From: Prionace glauca
Lineage: Eukaryota; Chordata; Chondrichthyes; Carcharhiniformes; Carcharhinidae
Length of the DNA stretch: 64,000 nt
Direction of reading: 5' to 3'
Assembly: GCA_037974335.1 (NCBI GenBank)
Contig: CM075760.1
Location: 4,690,859-4,754,858 of the forward strand
Positions within the stretch are counted from its first letter, which is position 1. Each line of letters starts with the position of its first letter. Position numbers and translations under genes: made by a program. Below are positions 33,490-44,719 of this stretch, one piece after another. The notes beneath the pieces were generated by a model that was not told where the DNA came from, did no database searches, and saw only the letters and a list, made by a program, of their open reading frames with translations.

Positions 33490-35055
33490 CTCTCTATTCC
33501 ACTTTCATTTCCCAGCACTTGGTCCATGTCCTTTTATGCAATGATCATCTAAGTGCTCATCTATGCGCTTCTTACATGTTATGAGGTTCCAGCTTCTACC
33601 TCAATTTCATTCAGAGATCCAAACTCTCACCATCCTCTGGGTGAAAAAAAATCTTCAAATCCACTCTAAATCTCTTGCTCCTTATCGAAAGTCTATTATC
33701 CCTGGTTATTTGAAAACTCTGTTGAGAGGGAATGTTTCTTATTATCTACCCTTTCTTCCCCCCTCATTTGTTTTACATATTGGTGAGGTCCTCTCTCTGC
33801 CTTCTCTGCTCCAAGGAAAACACCAGACTAACCAGCAAATCTTCATACATGAAACATTCCAGTCCAGACAACATCCTGGTGAATCTCCTTTGCACCCTTT
33901 CGCAAGAGATTTATACTGAACCATCATTGCCTGCCCATTATTATATTCTAAGCTGTGACTAATATAGACATGTATCCAAATTGCTTTCTGAAGTATGTTA
34001 TTTACTTGTGCAGCTGCTTTCATGGCTCTTTAGATATCTTTGAGAAGGTATCTGTACTTTCCACGTCCTGCTGTTCACTTCTATGCTTTGTTAGTCCTCC
34101 CAAAATTATTCGCCTCACACTTTTCAGGGTTAAGTTCCATTTGACACTATTCTGCCTTCTAACCAGCCCGTCTATATTATCCTGTAATCTAAGGATTTCC
34201 CCCTTGCTACTTATCTCACCACAGATTTTCATGTCATCTGTGAACTTCCCTACCATACCTCCCATATTCACGTCCAGATCATACTTGTACACTACATCCT
34301 GATCTTGATGTACACCACTGGACGCAGTTTTCCAGTCACCAATACAACATTTGACCGTGACATTTTGCCTCCCTCCACAAAGCCAATTTTTGTCAAATCT
34401 GCCAGATTACCTTGGATCCCATGTACAAAGAACAAAGAACAACACAGCACGGGAAACAGGCCCTTCGGCCCAACAAGCCCACGCCGCCCTTTTAATATTG
34501 TGCTTTTCCTCTTCCAAACTTGACCCATGTCTATGCTTATGGCACCCACATCGGAAACCAGATCGAGGGGAGAATAATTTAGGGACAATTTGCTACACCA
34601 GTCAGCCTAAGACCACATCTTTGGGGTGTGGGAGGAAACCGGAGCACCCGGAGGAAACCCACGCAACCACAGGGAGAATGCGCAAACTCCCACAGATACT
34701 GGCCCAAATCCATGTAACTGCACTGCAAACAGTGATAGTCACTCTTAACTTCTTAATTGGTTTCCCATGCGGACATTCTCAGAAGCCTCCTGAAGTCCAG
34801 GTAGACGACATCAGTTGAAATGACCTCAGCTATATATCTAGTCACCTCCTTAAAAGAGCCAGTCAAATTTCTTAGACATGGCTCCCCCTGACAAAGTAAT
34901 GGTGACAATCCTCGACTAATCTTTGCCTCTCCAAATCGAGATTAATTCTTTCCCCTAGACTTCTTTTTTTCCCAATTATTCCCCCACCACTGATATTTGA
35001 TTCATTGGACTGGAATGACTCGGTTTGTCACTACTTCATTACTTGAATAATATTG
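33490..35055 (-). repeat. Old CR1-type LINE, interrupted by SINE family C
   Basis: The minus strand carries RT palm and C-terminal region in reversed order along the plus strand, e.g. MGGMVGKFTDDMKICGE near 34200. The body breaks off at 34423 for a SINE and resumes at about 34748 with RT finger text. All frames are heavily broken. Confidence 0.72.
34423..34742 (-). repeat. SINE family C nested in an old LINE
   Basis: The plus strand opens AAAGAACAAAGAACAACACA and contains GGGTGTGGGAGGAAACCGGA. It lies between two parts of one older LINE. Confidence 0.85.
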
Positions 35056-35064
35056 GATGAAGCG

Positions 35065-36277
35065 CTGAACTTCCTCACTCTATTATGATTAAAGGTAAAT
35101 CCCAAGAAAGCCCAGGTCATGACACAACAGGTCTCTTACTTGTGTACAGTAGTGACCGAGGGAAAGCATGGGATAGAAAGAAAGCGAATCGAGTCTGTAA
35201 CACACCTTCCCTTATCAAAGAACGTGAGCTCATTACGCTCCTTTCTGGGCTCGGTTGGGTACAGATGGAACCACAGAGACGGTTTCGCCACTAAAGCCGC
35301 TGCCCTGTCCGAAATTTTACGAATAAACATAAGAACATGAGAACATAAGAAATAGGAGCAGGAGTAGGCCATCTGGCCCTTCGAGCCTGCCCCGCCATTC
35401 AATAAGATCATGGCTGATCTGTCGTGGCTCAGTTCCACCTTCCCGCCCTCTCCCCATAACCCTTAATCCCCTCTCTTACCAAAAACCCATCACCCCGTTT
35501 CTTAAAAATAGTTAGCGAGGCAGCCTCCACCACTTCAACGGGCAGAGAATTCCAGAGATTCACCACCCTTTGAGTGAAGAAGTTCCTCCTCAACTCCGTT
35601 CTAAACCGCCCCCCCTTTATCTTGAGGCTGTGCCCCCTAGTCCTACTGTCTTTTTTGAGCGGGAAGAGTCTCTCCACCTCTATCCTATCCATCCCATTCA
35701 TCATCTTATACGTCTCAATGAGATCTCCCCTCATTCTTCTAAACTCTAACGAGTACAAGCCTAGTTTATTCAGTCTCTCCTCATAGCTCAATCCCCTCAA
35801 CTCTGGTATCAGCCTAGTAAACCTCCTCTGCACTCCCTCCAGGGCCAAAATATCCTTGCGCAGGTGCGGCGCCCAAAACTGCACACAGTACTCCAGCTGC
35901 GGCCTCACCAATGCCCTATACAGCTGCAGCAAGACCTCCCTACTTTTATATTTATATTATATTTATAATATCCTATGTGTCTGGAACGCATGGCACACAC
36001 AACCTGTTTCAGACTTCAAATAATCCCTTGCACAAGCCCCTGCCTTACAGCTAACCAATCCTGAACTCCCCTTTGTCATTGAAGTAGCAGCCACTGATAG
36101 CACACTAGCCACCGTGCCCCTCCAAGAACGGCACGTACGACTCGGCCCAATCTCTTATGCTTCCCGTATACTAACTCGAGTGGAACGAAATCTTTCAATG
36201 TGTGAAACCCACTTATTTTCAGTTTTCTGGGCAGTGCACCGATTTAACTGCATAGTCAGCTTGAACCCTCTCGCTAT
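35065..36277 (+). mobile_element. Endogenous retrovirus fossil, pol fragment (class I/gamma-epsilon-like)
   Basis: Two stretches resemble retroviral Pol: the end of reverse transcriptase on the left (LRSFLGSVGYRW) and the connection/RNase H part on the right (PFVIEVAA, ISYASRILT). A LINE family A insertion at 35330-35950 separates them. No LTR, gag or env was found. The element is broken and old, and only a small part of its pol gene remains. Confidence 0.75.
35330..35950 (-). repeat. CR1-type LINE family A inserted in the ERV fossil
   Basis: The minus strand is open for 167 residues ([20 protein letters not shown] to GERAGRWN), one of the cleanest family A C termini here. The ATAAGAACATGAGAACATAAG tail is at the left. 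It is much younger than the host fossil. Confidence 0.93.
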
Positions 36278-38035
36278 GCATGAGATGAATGCGTGGCTTG
36301 AGAGCTGGTGCAGTGGGCAGAGATTTAGATTTTTGGATCATTGGGATCTTTTCTGGGGAAGAGGCGGTCTGTTCAGGAGGGATGGGTTACACCTGAACTG
36401 AAGGGGGTGGGTGGGTGTGTGAGATTTGCAAGAGCCATTCGGGAGGGTTTAAACTGGTTTGGCAGGGGGTTGGGATTCCAAGCAGTAGGGAGACAGAAGA
36501 AAAATTTGAGGACAGCACACAAATTAAACAGAGTACATTAAGCAGTAAAGGCAGCGTTAGTAATCCGAGTACCAGACTGATCAGGCAAAAGAAAGACAGA
36601 GAGCAAGGGAAATCCAGATTAAACTGAGTTTATTTCAATGTAAGAGGCCTAATGGAGAAGGCAGATGAACTCAGGGCATGGGTGGGTATGCGGGACTGGG
36701 ATATTACAGCAATTATTGAAACATAGCTAAGCGAGGGATAGGACTGGCAGCTTAATGTTCCAGCGTACAGATGCTATAGGAAAGATAGAACATGAGGTAA
36801 GAGAGGAAGGGGAGTCGCATTTTTGATTAGGGAAAACATCACGGCTGTACTGCGAGGGGATATATCCGAGGGTTCGACCACTGAGTCAATATTTGTAGAA
36901 CTGAGAAATAAGGAAGGGGAAATAGACCCCCAAATATTCGGCGGGAAATTCAGGAGCAAAAATGTAAGGAGATTACAGATAGCACCAAGAAAAATAGGTT
37001 GGTAACAGTAGGAGATTTTAACTTTCTCAACATTGACTGGTACAGCATAGTGTTAGAGGGCTGGATGGAGCGAAATTTGTTGAGTGTATTCGGAAGGAAT
37101 TTTTCATTCAGTATGTGGATGGCCCAAGTAGAGAGGAGGCAAAACTTGACCTCCTGTTGGGAAATAAGAAAGGATAGGTGACAGAAGTGTAAATGAGGGA
37201 TCACTTTGGGACCAGTGACCATAATTCTGTTAGTTTTAAGATAACTATGGAGAATGATAGGTCTGGGCCAAAAGTTAAAATTTTAAATTGGGACAAGCCC
37301 AATTTTGATGGTATCAAGCAGGAGCATCCAGAAGTTAATTGAGGGAGTCTGTGAGATGGCAAAGGGATGTCTGGTAAGTGAGAGGCTTTCAAAAGGGTTC
37401 AGGGTAAGCGTATTCCTCTTAGGATGAAGGGCAAGGCTGGCAGAAGTAGGGAACCGTGAATCACTCAGGATATTGAGGCCCTGGTCAAGAAGAAAGAGGC
37501 ACATGATATGCATAGGCAGCTGGGATGAAGTGAATCCCTTGAAGAGTGTAGGGGGTGTGGGAGTAGAGTTCAGAGAGAAATCAGGAGGGCAAAAATGGGA
37601 CATGAGATTGCTTTGGCAGATAAGGCAAAGGAGAATCCAAAGAACTTCTACAATTTCATAAAGGGCAAAATAGTAACAAGGGAGAGAGTTGGGCCTCTTA
37701 AGGATTAACATGATCATCTATGTGCGGATCCACAAGGAATGGGTGGGATCTGAAATGAATATTTCTGATCAATATTTACTGTTGAGAAAAGCATGGAAGT
37801 TAAGGAACTTGGGGAAATAAATAGTGATGTCTAGAGGAGTGTACATATTACTGAGAAAGAGGTGCCAGAAGTCTTAAAGTGCATCAAGGGAGATAAATCC
37901 CCGGGACCTGATGAAGTGTATCCCAGGGAAGCTAGGGAGGAAATTGCGGGCCCCCAGCAGAGATATTGGGATCATTGATAGTCAAGGGTGAGGTGCCTGG
38001 ACGCTGGAGAGTGGCAAATGTTTGGAGATGTCAGG
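36278..38035 (+). repeat. CR1-type LINE with endonuclease domain region
   Basis: Unlike the other copies this one retains upstream ORF2 sequence. Near 36660-36920 the plus strand shows APE-type endonuclease text (KADELRAWVGMRDWDITAII, then CYRKDRT, RGVAFLIRENITAVL, SIFVELRNKEGE). From 37000 it has VTVGDFNFLNIDWYS, containing the GDFN endonuclease motif. It ends near DKSPGPDEVYP of the RT domain. Many stops and shifts are present. Confidence 0.85.
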
Positions 38036-38240
38036 GGTATGTTTTTCACTCAGAGGGTGGTAGTGAGTGGAATTGACTGCCATTAGTAGTGGTAGAGGCG
38101 AACTCGCTGGGGTCTTTTAAGAGACTTCTGGATGAGTATATGGGATTTAACGGGATTGAGAGTTATAGATAGGCCTGGTAGGTATGGATATGATTGGCAC
38201 AACTCGTGGGCTGAAGGGCGTGTTGGCCTTTGTTTAAGAA
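38036..38240 (+). repeat. CR1-type LINE family B-like 3' end
   Basis: It contains TTTCACTCAGAGGGTGGTAG, CTGGATGAGTATATGGGATT and CAACTCGTGGGCTGAAGGGC. It joins the preceding LINE and may be its own 3' end after an internal deletion. Confidence 0.7.
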
Positions 38241-38390
38241 GGGCTGCAGGGAAAGCCTGGAAACGAGTTCTTGGCAGTCTTTCTTGTACTTGTGGTTTTG
38301 TGGGACACATGAACAGTTCTGCATTGCACTATTGCCCAGACATTCCATGTGACGGTCAGTCTGTCCAGTTACTCCTTATGACTCAAAGCA
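38240..38390. other. Short unique stretch, nothing recognised
   Basis: The minus strand has a Cys-rich open piece (ECLGNSAMQNCSCVPQNHKY), but splice sites and family are not apparent. Confidence 0.2.
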
Positions 38391-38698
38391 TTAAGTCCCG
38401 GGAACATCCTGGTAAATCTTATTCTGCACTCTTTCTAATTTAATAATATTCTTTTTATAATATTGTGAACAGAACTGTACACAGTATTTCATGTATAGCC
38501 TTACTAATGTCTTCTATAACTTCAACAAGGCGTCCCAAATTTTGTATTCAATATTCTGACCAATGAAATCAAGCATGCCATATGCCTTCTTCATCATTCT
38601 GTCGACTTATGACTCTACTTTCAAAGACCTATGAACCTATACTCCGAGATCCCACTGTTCTATATCTACTCCCAACACCCCACCATTAACTGCATTAA
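38390..38698 (-). repeat. Old CR1-type LINE fragment
   Basis: The plus strand carries the reverse complement of the LYKTLVR / EFCSQYW-type C-terminal region (CTGTACACAGTATTTCATGT, TTGACCAATGAAATC-like text), heavily diverged. Confidence 0.65.
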
Positions 38699-39395
38699 TA
38701 AGAACATAAGAACATAAGAAATAGGAGCAGGAGTAGACCTTCTAGCCCTTCGAGCCTGCCCCGCCATTCAATAAGATCATGGCTGATCTGTCGTTGCTCA
38801 GTTCCACATTCCCACCCTCTCCCCATAACCCTTAATACCCTCGCTTATCAAAAACCCATCAACCCGCGTCTTAAAAATATTTAGCGAGGTAGCCTCCACC
38901 ACTTCAATGGGCAGAGAATTCCAGAGATTCACCACCCTTTGAGTGAAGAAGTTCCTCCTCAACTCCGTTCTAAACCGCCCCCCCTTTATCTTGAGGCTGT
39001 GCCCCCTAGTCCTATTATCCTTTCTGAGTGGGAAGAGTCTCTCCACCTCTATCCTATCCATCCCATTCATCATCTTATACGTCTCAATGAGATCTCCCCT
39101 CATTCTTCTAAACTCCAACGAGTACAAGCCTAATTTATTCAGCCTCTCCTCATAGCTCAACCCCCTCAACTCCGGCATCAGCCTAGTAAACCTCCTCTGA
39201 ACTCCCTCCAAGGCCAAAATATCCTTGCGCAAGTACGGTGCCCAAAACTGCACACAGTACTCCAGCTGCGGCCTCACCAATGCCCTATACAGCCGCAGCA
39301 AGACCTCCCTACTTTTATATTGAATCTCCCTCACTATGAAGGCCAGCATCCCATTCGCCTTCCTGACCACCTGCTGCACCTGCAAGCTGGGTTTT
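38699..39395 (-). repeat. CR1-type LINE family A, clean C-terminal frame
   Basis: The minus strand is open for 195 residues from QVQQVVRKANGMLAFIVREI to GYGERVGMWN. The tail is TTCTTATGTTCTTATTAATG. It is a young insertion. Confidence 0.93.
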
Positions 39396-39805
39396 GCGAC
39401 TCATGCACAAGGATTATTATTACTATTAACTGAATATGTCCTGCCCTGGCTCGATCTACCAAAATGCATCATCTCGAATTTATCTAAATTAAATTCCATC
39501 AGCCATTATCAGCCCACTGGCCGAATTGATCAAGATGCAATTGCAATCCTAGATAACCTTCTTAACTCTCTACTATGTCACCAACCTTGGTGTCATCTGC
39601 AAACTTACTAACCAGGCCTCCTAAATTCTAATCCAAATCATTAACAATAATGACAAAAAAAAAGTGGATCCAGTACCGATCCCTGAGGCACACCACTGGT
39701 CACAGACTTCTAGTTTGGAAAACAACCCTCTACAACCATACCGTGTCTCCTGTCATCAAGCCAATTTTGTAACCATTTGGCGACCTCACCCTAAATTAAT
39801 CTGTT
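39396..39805 (-). repeat. Old CR1-type LINE, RT fragment
   Basis: Plus-strand text (CACACCACTGGTCACAGACT, TGTCATCTGCAAACTTACTA) is the reverse complement of the SGVPQGS and SKFADDT region of RT, with many breaks. Confidence 0.75.
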
Positions 39806-39949
39806 TGTTCACAGAACCGTAACAAAGGTGTATGTTGTAACGTAATTGTCCCTCCAGAGATTCTTACTAGGAATAAATGAGGGGCGTTTCGAAATTGATG
39901 CAGCAATACAGAGTAGAGCTCCTGGATTTCTTTCAGTTTCTGCAAGAGG

Positions 39950-40019
39950 ATGCACGGACCAGCGAATGGCCTCTTTTTTGCTGTTTGCTATCCAGTTCTT
40001 GCTGCTATTGGTGCCCCAG
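39950..40019 (+). CDS. GPR139-like class A GPCR 3, exon 1
   Basis: The exon encodes MHGPANGLFFAVCYPVLAAI and GAP plus one base, and ends at a strong donor (G|GTAAGT). The last 26 bases match exon 1 of the 5617-5713 receptor in both text and phase (LAAIGVP versus LAAIGAP), which fixes the frame. Another overlapping frame gives a signal-peptide-like string (MASFLLFAIQFLLLLVPQ), but it does not join in frame with exon 2. The N terminus is short (23 residues), and an upstream in-frame start cannot be excluded. Confidence 0.8.
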
Positions 40020-40582
40020 GTAAGTACTGGATAACAAAGAAGTCGTTATTTTCTCTTTTGTAAATGTTCACAAATGTTGTATTTTCCCTTTTGGGATTGT
40101 GCTCAATGTTTTGTTTGCGTGAGGAAATTCAACCAGGCAAATATATAGACGTAAGTTATATATGACAGCGTGTTATGGTGAACTAAAGTGCATTAATCAT
40201 ACTTCCATTGTGGGGCATTACAAGATAGCACTGAAATTATTTTGCTGCAAATTTAGAAAAATGGTTTGAGATCACTGGAAGATGAATGTAGTATCTGCTA
40301 TTGCGTGAATCGAAATCTGTTTTATATTTCAACATTAATTTTGATGCCAATGTAATCAAATGCAACCTGGTGTGTTAGCGTCGTGTGGAACACCGGTGTA
40401 CTATGATGCATCAAAGTACTTTTTGATGCATAGATATTATTCGTGTCAGAAGAGTATTAGTATAAGCATTATATATTAGTTGAGATACAGAGGTGTATTC
40501 AATGATTACACTAATGAACAGTGCGCCTACTGGAAAAATGCAATAGTGACAGTATAGTGGATTGGCCCGACTTTTATTTTTA

Positions 40583-40745
40583 TAGAAACTTAGAAGATAG
40601 AGCAGGAGGATGCGATTTGACTCTTCGAGGCTGCTGCACCATTCATTGCGATCATGGCTGATCATCCAACTCAATAGCCAAATCCTGCATTTTCCTGCAT
40701 AACCTTTGATCCCATTCGCCCCAAGTGCTACATCCAGCCGCCTCT
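40583..40745 (-). repeat. Old CR1-type LINE 3' end
   Basis: Plus-strand text AGAAGATAGAGCAGGAGGAT and GATCATGGCTGATCATCCAA is a diverged family A-like 3' end in reverse. Confidence 0.65.
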
Positions 40746-40796
40746 TGAATATGTTATACTATTTTATTTTATGCATTTTGCTAATACGTATGTGCA

Positions 40797-41010
40797 TTGC
40801 TTTTATTCACTTACGGGATGTGAGCATCGCTGAATGGGCTAACATATATTGCGCATTCCTAATACCCTTGAGAAGATGGTGATGAATTGTCCTCTTTCCT
40901 CCTCCGCTGCTGTCTTGAGGTGTACATCCATTCACAGTGCTGTTAGGAAGAGAGTTCCAAGAATTTGGCCCAGTGACAGTGAAGGAACATGATATATCTT
41001 CGGAATTAAT
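40797..41010 (+). repeat. Dispersed repeat R
   Basis: It contains GGGATGTGAGCATCGCTGAA, CCTTGAGAAGATGGTGATGA and GGAAGAGAGTTCCAAGAATT, which recur at 50622 and 54736. Confidence 0.7.
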
Positions 41011-41082
41011 GATGGGAACGTTTTAAATCGATTATTGGGGATTTAAAAATTTTAAGCTATTATTTATTTTGTCTTTAGGTAG

Positions 41083-41252
41083 GTAGACGGGTAGATAGGT
41101 TTCTAATAGACAGGGGAATTAAGGGTTATGGGGAGAAAGCGGGAAAGTGGAACTGATCCACTTCAGATCAGCCGTGATCTTATTGAATGGCGGGGCAGGC
41201 TCGAGGGGCTAGATGGCCTACTCCTGCTCCTATTTCTTATGGACTTATGTCT
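41083..41252 (+). repeat. CR1-type LINE family A variant, 3' end
   Basis: Only GRVDRFLIDRGIKGYGEKAG-like coding and the 3'UTR remain. It lies in the intron of receptor 3. Confidence 0.85.
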
Positions 41253-41959
41253 TTCACTGGTAGGTTCTGTACATTTTGAATGATTATGTTTTGAGCAATT
41301 AGCGAATGCTGCTGTCCCTGGCAAGGCCAACATTTTTTTGTTCATCTGTCATTTTCGCTTGAAAAAGTCGAGTTATACTTGTTCCTTCAGAAACTCTATC
41401 ACATGTGGTGAGGATACTTCGCTTTAACAGATGAATTCATTACCAAATGGCTCAGTAAATTTTCACACAAAGTTTGATCAAAGAGGTAGGTGATAATGAA
41501 CGTCCAAAATTAGGAAGCACAGACAGAAATTCTGAGGGAAGGAATTCCAGAGATGAAATCCTCAACAGTTAAAGACATAACTGTTACTAATGAACGGTTA
41601 GTACCATGGATGGTCACCAGGGCAGAATTATGGATAAACTGAGAGCTTAGGTCGTTGTAGGACGTTACAGCGCGGGGAGAGAGCAGGAAATTGAAACATT
41701 GAATGTTTCGATTGTTAAAACCCAGACATTGCCGGAATGGGACTCAATATATAGGCTCAGTGAGCATAGTAATGATGGAGGGACGCGACTTGATCTGAAA
41801 TAAGTCATGGGCAGCAATTATTTCGGATGATCTTCAACTGCACAGCGAGCTCATCGGATTAATTCAGTGACTCGAGTTTGTGGTGGGGACCCATTCTAAT
41901 CGCGTCAATATTGACACGTTTGATCCTGCATTGGATGTAGAAAAAAAAGACGATAGCTA

Positions 41960-42146
41960 TGGAAGAAGTTCCTCCGTTAAGACGCGGGTTGATGGGTTCT
42001 TGATAAGAGAGGGGATTAAGGGTTATGGGGAGAGGGCGGGAATGTGGAACTGAGCCACGACAGATCAGCCATGATCTTATTGAATGGCGGGGCAGGCTCG
42101 AAGGGCTAGATGATCTACTCCTGCTCCTATTTCTTATGTTCTTAAG
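41960..42146 (+). repeat. CR1-type LINE family A, 3' end
   Basis: It begins GAAGAAGTTCCTCCGTTAAG and joins directly to AGACGCGGGTTGATGGGTTC, then the usual 3'UTR. It ends about 120 bp before the acceptor of receptor 3 exon 2. Confidence 0.85.
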
Positions 42147-42265
42147 ATTTGTAATATGGGAGTGGCAAAGGGACTTCTCAGGAAGATTTCAGTATCTGAT
42201 TAGATGAGGCAGAAGTTGGTGTTTAGTGTTCCCTTGGTGAATCTCTCTCCTTTAATTTCTCACAG

Positions 42266-43167
42266 CCAACTTGTTGGCGATTATAATCTTATTCCGAGGA
42301 CGGTGCGGACTCTCCTGGTGCATCACCTACTACCTGGTGGCGATAGCGGTGAGCGATTTCCTGGTCATCGTCACTGCCGTCATCCTCAATCGGATCGGCC
42401 GCATCTTCTTTGCAAACAGTGTCTTGTCCACCACTCCAGCGAGTGCAGTGAGTATTGTGCTGGTCTTTGCGACCCGGGATGGCTCAGTCTGGCTGACAGT
42501 GGCTTTCACCGTCGACCGTTTTGTGGCCATCTGCTGCCAGAGCCTGAAGACCAGGTACTGCACCGAGAAAACAGCATTGCGGGTTATAGGAATAGTCTGC
42601 GCCCTAACCTGCGCCAAGAACGCCCCTTTGTACTTTGTCTGCCGGCCTTCGTACATCCTGAACGGAGTGCCCTGGTTCTGTGACCGCAGATCCACCTACT
42701 TCACAATGCCCGCCTGGAAAGCCTATGACTGGGTGGACCGCATCTTAACTCCCTTTTTTCCGTTCTTCCTCATCCTGCTGCTCAACGTTCTGACCGTGAG
42801 ACACATCCTAGCGGCCAGCAGAGCCCGCAGGAGGCTTCGGGGCTCAGAGAGTCACGGGGACCCCGAGATGGCCAACCGCAAGAGGTCCATTATCCTCCTC
42901 TTCACTATTGCGCTCAGCTTCCTCCTCCTCTGGGTCACCTATGTCGTACACTTCCTCTATGTGCGGATAAAAGGCAAGGGCTACTTTAACAGTTCAGATT
43001 TCAAGGACCCTCAGTACATCCTCCAGGAGACAGCCAACATGCTCCAGGTGGTCAGTTCCTGCAACAATGTCTTCATCTATGCGGTGGCCCAGACTAAGTT
43101 CCGACAGGAGATGAGGCATGTGCTGGTCTGGCCCATCACCAGGTTCATCGGCTGTCTTAAACAATAA
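42266..43167 (+). CDS. GPR139-like class A GPCR 3, exon 2
   Basis: The exon follows CTTTAATTTCTCACAG and begins in phase 1, so the joined protein reads AAIGAPANLLAIIILFRGRC. It is exactly as long (902 bp) as exon 2 of the first receptor. The joined protein is about 323 aa. Visible marks are TM2 YLVAIAVSDFLVIV with Asp2.50, a VDRF form of the DRY motif (TVDRFVAICC), ECL2 Cys in PWFCDRR, RARRRLRGSESHGDPEMANR in the third loop (shared with the first receptor), LLLWVTY in TM6 and CNNVFIYAVAQTKFRQ at TM7/helix 8. The residue at 3.25 falls in a region without an obvious Cys (ASAVSIVLVFATRDGSVW), unlike the first receptor. AATAAA signals overlap and follow the stop codon. Confidence 0.9.
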
Positions 43168-43228
43168 ATAAAAATACCGCACATCATTCTCACATCATTT
43201 CACTTCCATCAGAGGGGCTCCTTGTATC

Positions 43229-43252
43229 TCTCTCTCTCTCTCCCTCTCTCGA
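43229..43252. repeat. (TC)n microsatellite
   Basis: A short CT-dinucleotide run lies 60 bp downstream of receptor 3. Confidence 0.85.
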
Positions 43253-43299
43253 CTGACCAACCTATCTACCTGCCTATGTGTCTGTCTGTCTAGCCAATT

Positions 43300-43820
43300 A
43301 ATACAAAGAACGAAGAACAAAAACAGCCCAGGAAACAGGCCCTTCGGCCCAACGAGCCCATGCTGCCATTATAGTCCAAAGATGTGCGGGTTAGGTTCAT
43401 TGGCTATGCTAAAATTGCCCCTTAGTGTCCTGGGATGTGTAGGTTAGAGGGATTAGCAGGTAAATGTGTAGGGATATGGGGATAGGGTCTGGTGGGATTG
43501 TGTTCGGTGCAGACTCGATGGGCCGAAGGGCCTGTTTCTGCACTGTAGGGTTCTATGTTCTATAACACTACCAGTCCCCCCTCCACCCATGACCTTTATC
43601 TATGCTTATGGCATTCCACATTGAGGGAAAACTAATTCAGGGGCAACTTATTACCTCCAATCAGCCTAAGAACACATCTTTGGGGTGTGGGGGGAAACCG
43701 GAGCACCCGGAGAAAAACCCACGCAAGCACGGGGAGAATGTGCAAACTCCCACAGACACCGGCCCAAATCCATGTGTCTGCACAGCAATCAGTGATAGTC
43801 ACTGAGCTGTCGTGTTTCCC
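43300..43820 (-). repeat. SINE family C interrupted by SINE family A
   Basis: The family C element runs from AAAGAACGAAGAACAAAAAC to CACTGAGCTGTCGTGTTTCC, but 43372-43563 is a 5'-truncated family A SINE in plus orientation (TAGTCCAAAGATGTGCGGGT to GGGTTCTATGTTCTAT). The following 130 bp are co-linear with 26560-26690. Confidence 0.85.
43372..43563 (+). repeat. 5'-truncated SINE family A nested in SINE family C
   Basis: The tRNA-like head is missing. The copy starts in the body and has the normal 3' end. Truncation at the 5' side is typical of target-primed reverse transcription. Confidence 0.88.
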
Positions 43821-44380
43821 AGTATCTGGTCCAGTTTAGGCACACACTAACGACATGAAGCACTAGGCCAATCTCGAACATTCAAGAGCAGCCCCAGTAC
43901 GACCCATCGCGTGTATGCCCCTCGTTGGACAACAAGGCGGACCGACTTAAAACCTGTGAGTTAAAAGAGAAAAACATTAGTATCAATAGTTTCTGAATAT
44001 GTACAAATCCTTTACAATCAATTTTTCTTTCACTATGTCCATCTCGATATGTGAGAAGTGGAGTTTCTTTGTCGATTAATTTACACGCAATGTTGTAATT
44101 AAACAATACCAATGCAATGTATCGGACAATATAGCTTCACAATGTTGTAACTGTCTACATTGAAATTTGAATGGTGAGATGTGATACATCTGAATGTAAT
44201 CTGTACTTCTAAAAGTCTTGACATGGGAAAAGTTGAACAATGCAGCGGGAGGCAGTGCAGTAGCCAAGATGTTATGCAACTGGATCCTTTCTATTCCTCA
44301 CTGCCTTCTCTGCACACAATTACGCACATCAGTGTCCTAGGTGCTGTTGTCATCTATAGAGATGCTGCTGAGTTTCTTTG

Positions 44381-44716
44381 CAAAGAACAAAGAACAAAGA
44401 ACAACACAGCACGGGAAACAGGCCCTTCGGCCCAACGAGCCCGCGCCGCCGTCCCATTGTCTCAGTGACCTATTCATGATTTTAGTCTATGCCTAATGTA
44501 TGAGGATCAGGGAGGTCCAATATAGGGACAATTTGTTACCCAATCAATCAGCCTAAAAGCACATTTTTGGGATGTGGGAGGAAACCGGAGCACCCGGAGG
44601 AAACCCACGCAACCACGGGGAGAACGCGCAAACTCCCACGGACACAGGCCCAAATCCATGTGTCCGCACAGCAACAGAGATAGTCTCTGAGCTGTCATGA
44701 TGCCCTCGAGATGGTC
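44381..44716 (-). repeat. SINE family C
   Basis: The plus strand starts CAAAGAACAAAGAACAAAGA and contains GGCCCTTCGGCCCAACGAGC and GGATGTGGGAGGAAACCGGA. The right side is co-linear with 43800-43950. Confidence 0.85.
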
Positions 44717-44719
44717 CAG

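Noticed and set aside
37283-37717. 144-codon minus-strand open frame
   Set aside because: It is antisense to the LINE endonuclease/linker region at 36278-38035.
39958-40034. Signal-peptide-like frame MASFLLFAIQFLLLLVPQ followed by a donor, resembling a V leader exon
   Set aside because: The alternate frame of the same bases (YPVLAAIGAP|G) matches exon 1 of the GPR139-like gene and splices in phase to exon 2 at 42266. No V exon or RSS follows.
42204-42683. 159-codon plus-strand open frame overlapping receptor 3
   Set aside because: It is out of frame with the seven-transmembrane coding and has no motif. Only the 42266 frame carries GPCR features.
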